Shown: positions 55,824 through 64,000 of the stretch, piece by piece
Position numbering within the stretch: the first letter of the stretch is position 1
How the letters are laid out: every line of letters begins with the position of its first letter
Assembly (NCBI GenBank): GCA_003116995.1
Contig: BDSL01000197.1
Coordinates: 1 to 64,000, forward strand
Length of the DNA: 64,000 nucleotides
From: Yamagishiella unicocca
Lineage: Eukaryota; Chlorophyta; Chlorophyceae; Chlamydomonadales; Volvocaceae
Reading direction: 5' to 3'
Translations under genes and position numbers: made by a program
Notes under the pieces: generated by a model
Seen by the model: the letters and a program-made list of their open reading frames with translations, nothing else
Told to the model about the DNA's origin: nothing
Database searches by the model: none

Positions 55824-58800
55824 CGTGGCACTGCACCGCATAGGCGACATTGCAGCTCATAGGCGCATAGGCGGCACCGCACAGGCGCATAGGCAACACC
55901 GCACAACATAGGTGACATCGCAGCGCATAGGCGCATAGGCGGCACCGCACCGCATAGGCGCATAAGCGGCACCGCACCGCATAGGTGACATCGCACCGCA
56001 TAGGCACATAGGCGCCACCCATACCGCATAAGCACCACATGGCCCCACATAGGTGCGTACATGGTACTACATAAGCACGTAGCTAGCACTGCACCTCATA
56101 AGCACGTAGATGGCACCGCACTGCATAGCACATAGCTAGCACCACATAGGCGCATAGGCGGCAGTACCACCTAGCATCTAGCAGCACCCAGGTGACACTA
56201 CGTAGGCACCCATGAGCACCCGCATCACATAGGCGGGTAGGCGGCGCCACATCACACCGCACCACACCGCATATGCACATACCGGTAGGTGGCACTGCAC
56301 CGCATAGGCGCATAGGCATCACGCACAGGCACATAGGTGGCACCGCATAGGCACATAGGCGCATAGGCAGCACCGCACCGCATAGGCGGCACCGCACCGC
56401 ATACACGCATAGGTGGCACCGCACCGCATAGCTAACATCGCACTCCATAGGTGCATAGGTGGCACCGCATAGGCACATAGGTGGCACCGCATAGGCGCAT
56501 AGGTGGCACTGCATAGGCACATAGGTGGCACCGCACCTCACCGTACAGGCAACATCGCACCGCATAGGCGCATAGGCGGCACCGCACCGCATAGGCGGCA
56601 CCGCACCGCAGAGGCGCATAGGTGGCACCGCACCGCATAGGTAACATCGCACCGCAGAGGCACATACGTGGCACCACACCGCATAGGCAACATCGCACCG
56701 CATAGGCGCATAGGCGGCACCGCACCGCATAGATAGCATCGCAGCGCATAGGTGCATACGTGGCACCACACCGCATAGGCACATAGGCAGCAGCGCACCG
56801 CATAGCTGACGTCGCACCGCACCACACCGCATTGGCACATAGGCGGCACCGCACCGCAGAGGCGCATAGGTGGCACCGCACCGCATAGGTAACATCGCAC
56901 CGCATAGGCGCATACGTGGCACCACACCACATAGGCAACATCGCACCGCATAGGCGCATAGGCGGCACCGCACCGCATAGATAGCATCGCACCGCATAGG
57001 CACATAGGCGACAGCGCACCACATAGCTGACGTCGCACCGCATAGGTGCACAGGTGGCACCGCACCGCATAGGTAACATCGCACCGCATAGGCACATAGC
57101 CGGCAGTGCACCGCATAGGCAACATCGCACCGCATACGCGCATAGGCGGCACGGCACCGCATTGGCAACATTATACCACATAGGCGCATAACTGACATTG
57201 CATCGCATTGCACCGCATAGGCACATAGGTGCGTACATGGCACCACACCACATAGGCACATACGCGGCGCCACGCTCACCACCATGCCCGCAGCCGCTCC
57301 ACCCATCGCACCGATCGAACGTGCCATTGCAGCCGCGCAAGCTATCGCCATGCCTACAGCAGCGCCGCCTGCAGCAGCACCAGCTACAGCAGTGCCACCT
57401 GCCTCGCGTGTTCCTCTCTTCCCCGCGCCGCATAGGCGCACCGCATAGGTGACATCGCACCGCATAGGCGCGCACGTCGTACTACACGAGCACGTAGCTA
57501 GCACTGCACCTCATAAGCACGTACGTGACATCGCACCACATAGGCGCATAGGCGGCACCGCACCGCATAGGCACATACGTGCATACGTGACACTGCACCA
57601 CATAGGCACGTAGGCGGCACCACACCACATAGGCGCATAGGCGGCAGCGCACCACATAGGTGACATCGCACCGCATAGGCGCATAGGCGGCACCGCACTG
57701 CATAGGCGCATAGGCAACATCGCACCGCATAGGCGCCACCCATCGCGCAAACGTCGCACCGCATAGGCGGCACCGCACCGCATAGGCGCATAGGCAGCAG
57801 TGCACCACATAGGCGCCATCGCACCGCATAGGCGGATAGGCGGCACCGCACCGCATAGGCGTATACGTGGCACCACACCGCATAAGCACATAGGCGGCAC
57901 CGCACCGCATAGCTGACGTCGCACCGCATAGGCGCCATCGCACCACATAGGCGCATAGGCGGCACTACACCGCATAGCTGACGTCGCACCGCATACGCGC
58001 ATAGGTGGCACCGCACCACATACGTAGCATCGCACCGCATAGGCGTATACGTGGCACCACACCGCATAAGCACATAGGCGGCACCGCACCGCATAGCTGA
58101 CGTCGCACCACATAGCACGTACCTAGCACTGCACCTCATAAGCACGTAGATGGCTCCGCATAACTGACATTGCACCACATAGGCACATAAGCGGCAGCGC
58201 ACCGCATAGGTCACATCGCACCGCATAGGCGCATAGGCGGCACCGCACCGCATAGCTGACATCGCACCGCATAGGCGCATAAGCGGCACCGCACTGCATA
58301 GGCGCATAGGCGGCAGCGCACCGCATAGCAAACGTCGCACCGCATAGGCGGCACCGCACCGCATAGGCGCATAGGCGGCAGTGCACCACATAGGCGCCAT
58401 CGCACCGCATAGGCGCATAGGCGGCACCACACCGCATAGCTGACGTCACACCGCATACGCGCATAGGTGGCACCGCTCTCATAACCCAGCAAGCACACCC
58501 CCGCAAGCATAAAAGTGGCACCACACCGCATCGGCACATAGGCAGCAGCGCACGGCATAGCTGACGTCGCACCGCATAGGCGCATAGGCAGCACCGCACC
58601 GCATAGGTGACATCGCACCGCATAGGCGCATACGCGGCAGCGCACCACATAGCTGACATCGCACCGCATAGGTGACGTCGCACCACATAGGCGCATAGGC
58701 GACACCGCACCGCATAGCTGACATCGCAGCACATAGGAGCACAAACGGCACCGCACCGCATACGCGCATAGGCAGCACCGCACCGCATAGGTGACATCGC

Positions 58801-58880
58801 ACCACATAGGCTCATACGCGGCAGCGCACCACATAGGTGACATCGCACCGCATAAGCACATAGGCGACACTGCACCACAT
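55824..58880. repeat. 27-bp minisatellite block 9
   Basis: Exact-looking counterpart of block 8 at +4,454. Confidence 0.9.
57268..57429. other. Coding-like Ala/Pro insert, copy 2
   Basis: Counterpart of 52814-52975; no difference noticed. Confidence 0.5.
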
Positions 58881-59234
58881 AGGCCGTCGGCCTCCGACCC
58901 GTGGGCCACTGACCCATGGGCCTCCCACCCGTGGGCCTCCGACCCGTGGGCCACTGACCCGTGGGCCTCCGACCCGTGGGCCACTGACCCGTGGGCCTCC
59001 GACCCATGGGCCTACTCCTGCAAGCACAGCCCTGCAAGCATACCTCTGCAAGCATACCTCTGCAAGCATAGCCCTGCAAGTATAGCCCTGCAAGCATAGC
59101 CCTGCAAGCACATAGGCCTGCAAGCGTACGCCCCTTGCGGCCCGCCCGCACATGTGACGGCTGCCCCCGGCCCGGGCGGGGGAGGTAAGCCCACTCGCGC
59201 AGCCCCTGCGCAGCTTGTATGAAGGTGACCAAGA
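58881..59234. repeat. 15-bp array and CCTGCAAGCAT array
   Basis: Counterpart of 54426-54780, ending GGTGACCAAGA. Confidence 0.8.
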
Positions 59235-59247
59235 GGCCCGCAGCCCC

Positions 59248-59518
59248 TAGCCTTGCGCCTTGCTAGTGTAGCTATGCCAATGCCAATTTGCCATGCACCT
59301 GCGCAGCGCCTGCGCGGCGCCGCTATGCACCTGCGCGAAAAAGCGAGAGGTCGCCGGTTCGAAACCCGGTGGCCGCACTTTTTGCATTTGGCGCGCAGAT
59401 GCAAAAGACAGCGCGATAGCGATACCCGATGCCTGATGGTGATAGCCGACGCCTGATACCGATAGCCGACGCCTGATAGGTGACGCCCGATAGCACGATA
59501 GCCCCATAGCTGACACCT
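59248..59518 (+). mobile_element. S3 tRNA-derived element, copy 11
   Basis: B-box at 59356-59367; identical by eye to copies 9 and 10. Confidence 0.6.
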
Positions 59519-60277
59519 GCTGCCTGCCGCCAGCGGCCGCCCACTGTGCCAATTGAAGCCATTCCTTTTACAATGCGCCCTAAATGAATAGCCGCACAAC
59601 CTATCAGCATCGGAGCGCCCACCAGGCGCGCGCCCACCACTTGACACACAGTGTGACCCACTGGCACATGCAGCACAGTGCCAGCACCCGCCCACTGAGC
59701 TGATTGATGCCATTCCTTTTCCAATGCACCATAAATGAATAGCCACACAACCTATCAGCATCACAGCAGCCAACAGCCGGAAGACACACAGTGTCACCCA
59801 CCCAGCACACGCCCAAACAGGTGTCCTGGACTATGCAGCAGTACCACACGCCCTAGCATGTACGTGGCACTGCACCGCATAGGCGACATTGCAGACCCAT
59901 AGCTGACACCTGCTGCCTGCCGCCAGCGGCCGCCCACTGTGCCAATTGAAGCCATTCCTTTTACAATGCGCCCTAAATGAATAGCCGCACAACCTATCAG
60001 CATCGGAGCGCCCACCAGGCGCGCGCCCACTTGACACACAGTGTGACCCACTGGCACATGCAGCACAGTGCCAGCACCCGCCCACTGAGCTGATTGATGC
60101 CATTCCTTTTCCAATGCACCATAAATGAATAGCCACACAACCTATCAGCATCACAGCAGCCAACAGCCGCGCACCCAGCTGACACCCAGTGCAGGAAGAC
60201 ACACAGTGTCACCCACCCAGCACACGCCCAAACAGGTGTCCTGGACTATGCAGCAGTACCACACGCCCTAGCATGTA

Positions 60278-63200
60278 CGTGGCACTGCACCGCATAGGCG
60301 ACATTGCAGCTCATAGGCGCATAGGCGGCACCGCACAGGCGCATAGGCAACACCGCACAACATAGGTGACATCGCAGCGCATAGGCGCATAGGCGGCACC
60401 GCACCGCATAGGCGCATAAGCGGCACCGCACCGCATAGGTGACATCGCACCGCATAGGCACATAGGCGCCACCCATACCGCATAAGCACCACATGGCCCC
60501 ACATAGGTGCGTACATGGTACTACATAAGCACGTAGCTAGCACTGCACCTCATAAGCACGTAGATGGCACCGCACTGCATAGCACATAGCTAGCACCACA
60601 TAGGCGCATAGGCGGCAGTACCACCTAGCATCTAGCAGCACCCAGGTGACACTACGTAGGCACCCATGAGCACCCGCATCACATAGGCGGGTAGGCGGCG
60701 CCACATCACACCGCACCACACCGCATATGCACATACCGGTAGGTGGCACTGCACCGCATAGGCGCATAGGCATCACGCACAGGCACATAGGTGGCACCGC
60801 ATAGGCACATAGGCGCATAGGCAGCACCGCACCGCATAGGCGGCACCGCACCGCATACACGCATAGGTGGCACCGCACCGCATAGCTAACATCGCACTCC
60901 ATAGGTGCATAGGTGGCACCGCATAGGCACATAGGTGGCACCGCATAGGCGCATAGGTGGCACTGCATAGGCACATAGGTGGCACCGCACCTCACCGTAC
61001 AGGCAACATCGCACCGCATAGGCGCATAGGCGGCACCGCACCGCATAGGCGGCACCGCACCGCAGAGGCGCATAGGTGGCACCGCACCGCATAGGTAACA
61101 TCGCACCGCAGAGGCACATACGTGGCACCACACCGCATAGGCAACATCGCACCGCATAGGCGCATAGGCGGCACCGCACCGCATAGATAGCATCGCAGCG
61201 CATAGGTGCATACGTGGCACCACACCGCATAGGCACATAGGCAGCAGCGCACCGCATAGCTGACGTCGCACCGCACCACACCGCATTGGCACATAGGCGG
61301 CACCGCACCGCAGAGGCGCATAGGTGGCACCGCACCGCATAGGTAACATCGCACCGCATAGGCGCATACGTGGCACCACACCACATAGGCAACATCGCAC
61401 CGCATAGGCGCATAGGCGGCACCGCACCGCATAGATAGCATCGCACCGCATAGGCACATAGGCGACAGCGCACCACATAGCTGACGTCGCACCGCATAGG
61501 TGCACAGGTGGCACCGCACCGCATAGGTAACATCGCACCGCATAGGCACATAGCCGGCAGTGCACCGCATAGGCAACATCGCACCGCATACGCGCATAGG
61601 CGGCACGGCACCGCATTGGCAACATTATACCACATAGGCGCATAACTGACATTGCATCGCATTGCACCGCATAGGCACATAGGTGCGTACATGGCACCAC
61701 ACCACATAGGCACATACGCGGCGCCACGCTCACCACCATGCCCGCAGCCGCTCCACCCATCGCACCGATCGAACGTGCCATTGCAGCCGCGCAAGCTATC
61801 GCCATGCCTACAGCAGCGCCGCCTGCAGCAGCACCAGCTACAGCAGTGCCACCTGCCTCGCGTGTTCCTCTCTTCCCCGCGCCGCATAGGCGCACCGCAT
61901 AGGTGACATCGCACCGCATAGGCGCGCACGTCGTACTACACGAGCACGTAGCTAGCACTGCACCTCATAAGCACGTACGTGACATCGCACCACATAGGCG
62001 CATAGGCGGCACCGCACCGCATAGGCACATACGTGCATACGTGACACTGCACCACATAGGCACGTAGGCGGCACCACACCACATAGGCGCATAGGCGGCA
62101 GCGCACCACATAGGTGACATCGCACCGCATAGGCGCATAGGCGGCACCGCACTGCATAGGCGCATAGGCAACATCGCACCGCATAGGCGCCACCCATCGC
62201 GCAAACGTCGCACCGCATAGGCGGCACCGCACCGCATAGGCGCATAGGCAGCAGTGCACCACATAGGCGCCATCGCACCGCATAGGCGGATAGGCGGCAC
62301 CGCACCGCATAGGCGTATACGTGGCACCACACCGCATAAGCACATAGGCGGCACCGCACCGCATAGCTGACGTCGCACCGCATAGGCGCCATCGCACCAC
62401 ATAGGCGCATAGGCGGCACTACACCGCATAGCTGACGTCGCACCGCATACGCGCATAGGTGGCACCGCACCACATACGTAGCATCGCACCGCATAGGCGT
62501 ATACGTGGCACCACACCGCATAAGCACATAGGCGGCACCGCACCGCATAGCTGACGTCGCACCACATAGCACGTACCTAGCACTGCACCTCATAAGCACG
62601 TAGATGGCTCCGCATAACTGACATTGCACCACATAGGCACATAAGCGGCAGCGCACCGCATAGGTCACATCGCACCGCATAGGCGCATAGGCGGCACCGC
62701 ACCGCATAGCTGACATCGCACCGCATAGGCGCATAAGCGGCACCGCACCGCATAGGCGCATAGGCAGCAGTGCACCACATAGGCGCCATCGCACCGCATA
62801 GGCGGATAGGCGGCACCGCACCGCATAGGCGTATACGTGGCACCACACCGCATAAGCACATAGGCGGCACCGCACCGCATAGCTGACGTCGCACCGCATA
62901 GGCGCCATCGCACCACATAGGCGCATAGGCGGCACTACACCGCATAGCTGACGTCGCACCGCATACGCGCATAGGTGGCACCGCACCACATACGTAGCAT
63001 CGCACCGCATAGGCGTATACGTGGCACCACACCGCATAAGCACATAGGCGGCACCGCACCGCATAGCTGACGTCGCACCACATAGCACGTACCTAGCACT
63101 GCACCTCATAAGCACGTAGATGGCTCCGCATAACTGACATTGCACCACATAGGCACATAAGCGGCAGCGCACCGCATAGGTCACATCGCACCGCATAGGC

Positions 63201-63850
63201 GCATAGGCGGCACCGCACCGCATAGCTGACATCGCACCGCATAGGCGCATAAGCGGCACCGCACTGCATAGGCGCATAGGCGGCAGCGCACCGCATAGCA
63301 AACGTCGCACCGCATAGGCGGCACCGCACCGCATAGGCGCATAGGCGGCAGTGCACCACATAGGCGCCATCGCACCGCATAGGCGCATAGGCGGCACCAC
63401 ACCGCATAGCTGACGTCACACCGCATACGCGCATAGGTGGCACCGCTCTCATAACCCAGCAAGCACACCCCCGCAAGCATAAAAGTGGCACCACACCGCA
63501 TCGGCACATAGGCAGCAGCGCACGGCATAGCTGACGTCGCACCGCATAGGCGCATAGGCAGCACCGCACCGCATAGGTGACATCGCACCGCATAGGCGCA
63601 TACGCGGCAGCGCACCACATAGCTGACATCGCACCGCATAGGTGACGTCGCACCACATAGGCGCATAGGCGACACCGCACCGCATAGCTGACATCGCAGC
63701 ACATAGGAGCACAAACGGCACCGCACCGCATACGCGCATAGGCAGCACCGCACCGCATAGGTGACATCGCACCACATAGGCTCATACGCGGCAGCGCACC
63801 ACATAGGTGACATCGCACCGCATAAGCACATAGGCGACACTGCACCACAT
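60278..63850. repeat. 27-bp minisatellite block 10
   Basis: Longest block in the window. Contains the 516-bp direct duplication (breakpoints between about 62.2 and 63.1 kb). This fuses two minus frames into one of 482 codons (61952-63400) without any real gene. Confidence 0.9.
61722..61883. other. Coding-like Ala/Pro insert, copy 3
   Basis: Counterpart of 52814-52975 at +8,908. Confidence 0.5.
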
Positions 63851-64000
63851 AGGCCGTCGGCCTCCGACCCGTGGGCCACTGACCCATGGGCCTCCCACCC
63901 GTGGGCCTCCGACCCGTGGGCCACTGACCCGTGGGCCTCCGACCCGTGGGCCACTGACCCGTGGGCCTCCGACCCATGGGCCTACTCCTGCAAGCACAGC
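63851..64000. repeat. 15-bp array, last copy, cut by window end
   Basis: CCTCCGACCCGTGGG-type units to about 63985, then the first CCTGCAAGCA. Confidence 0.8.

Larger units (their letters stand above)
54781..59234. repeat. 4,454-bp higher-order unit, copy 2
   Basis: Every segment compared with copy 1 has the same translation and a constant offset of 4,454. S3 lies at 54794-55064 (B-box 54902), minisatellite at 55824-58880, the coding-like insert at 57268-57429 and the 15-bp array at 58884-59009. Confidence 0.9.
59235..64000. repeat. 4,454-bp higher-order unit, copy 3 (incomplete, with 516-bp duplication)
   Basis: Offset to copy 2 is 4,454 up to about 62.5 kb and 4,970 after about 63.1 kb, showing an extra 516 bp in the minisatellite. 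The window ends inside the CCTGCAAGCA array. Confidence 0.9.

Overview
The window reads as repeat-dominated chromatin from a GC-rich eukaryotic nuclear genome, most likely a chlorophyte green alga of the Chlamydomonas/Volvox or Chlorella type. The reasons are an L1-type LINE with very Ala/Pro-rich proteins, tRNA-derived SINEs, a CACTA-like DNA transposon and large arrays of GC-rich minisatellites. I find no convincing host gene, no rRNA gene and no canonical tRNA gene. The only intact protein-coding genes belong to retrotransposons. The taxon is an inference.

Region 1 (1-20,649) is a retroelement cluster built on a 641-bp satellite, called unit A here (four units: 1-239 partial, 9164-9804, 10437-11077, 12532-13172). 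Every unit ends in GGCGTA. Directly after each GGCGTA, on the minus strand, lies a LINE or SINE insertion. There are two near full-length LINE copies: 240-7712 with a broken ORF2, and 13173-20649 with both ORFs open. Between them are at least seven 5'-truncated or tail-only insertions, and one SINE block (11141-12525) containing six tandem tRNA-headed units. All LINE copies end in CTGTAACGCGG followed by a CT microsatellite. One SINE family ends in CTGTAACGC followed by a T-run. LINE and SINE insertions share the GGCGTA flank, so the SINE was plausibly mobilised by the LINE machinery: endonuclease and reverse transcriptase from ORF2, helped by the ORF1 RNA-binding candidate.

Region 2 (20,650-50,326) is a mosaic of higher-order repeats. 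The basic block has four parts: a tRNA-derived head on the plus strand (S3), a spacer with an internal duplication, 1-3 kb of a 27-bp minisatellite (core GCACCGCATAGGCG), and an end block with AGTTAGTAAC-type and CCTGCAAGCAT-type short tandem repeats. Blocks of about 3.8 kb start at 21510, 25291, 34073 and 46058. A second block type starts at 29987 and 37848. Local unequal exchange produced 401-bp and 1,493-bp internal duplications. The S1+S2 SINE composite is inserted in or beside the same GGTGACCAA junction three times.

A 1,862-bp CACTA-like DNA transposon (39819-41680) interrupts the minisatellite. It has inverted ends, a GCC target duplication and an exact empty site elsewhere in the window.

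Region 3 (50,327-64,000) holds three head-to-tail copies of one 4,454-bp higher-order unit with identical translated segments. The third copy carries an extra 516-bp duplication and runs off the window. The nested LINE cluster beside recently homogenised satellite suggests a centromeric, pericentromeric or subtelomeric location. That is inference only.
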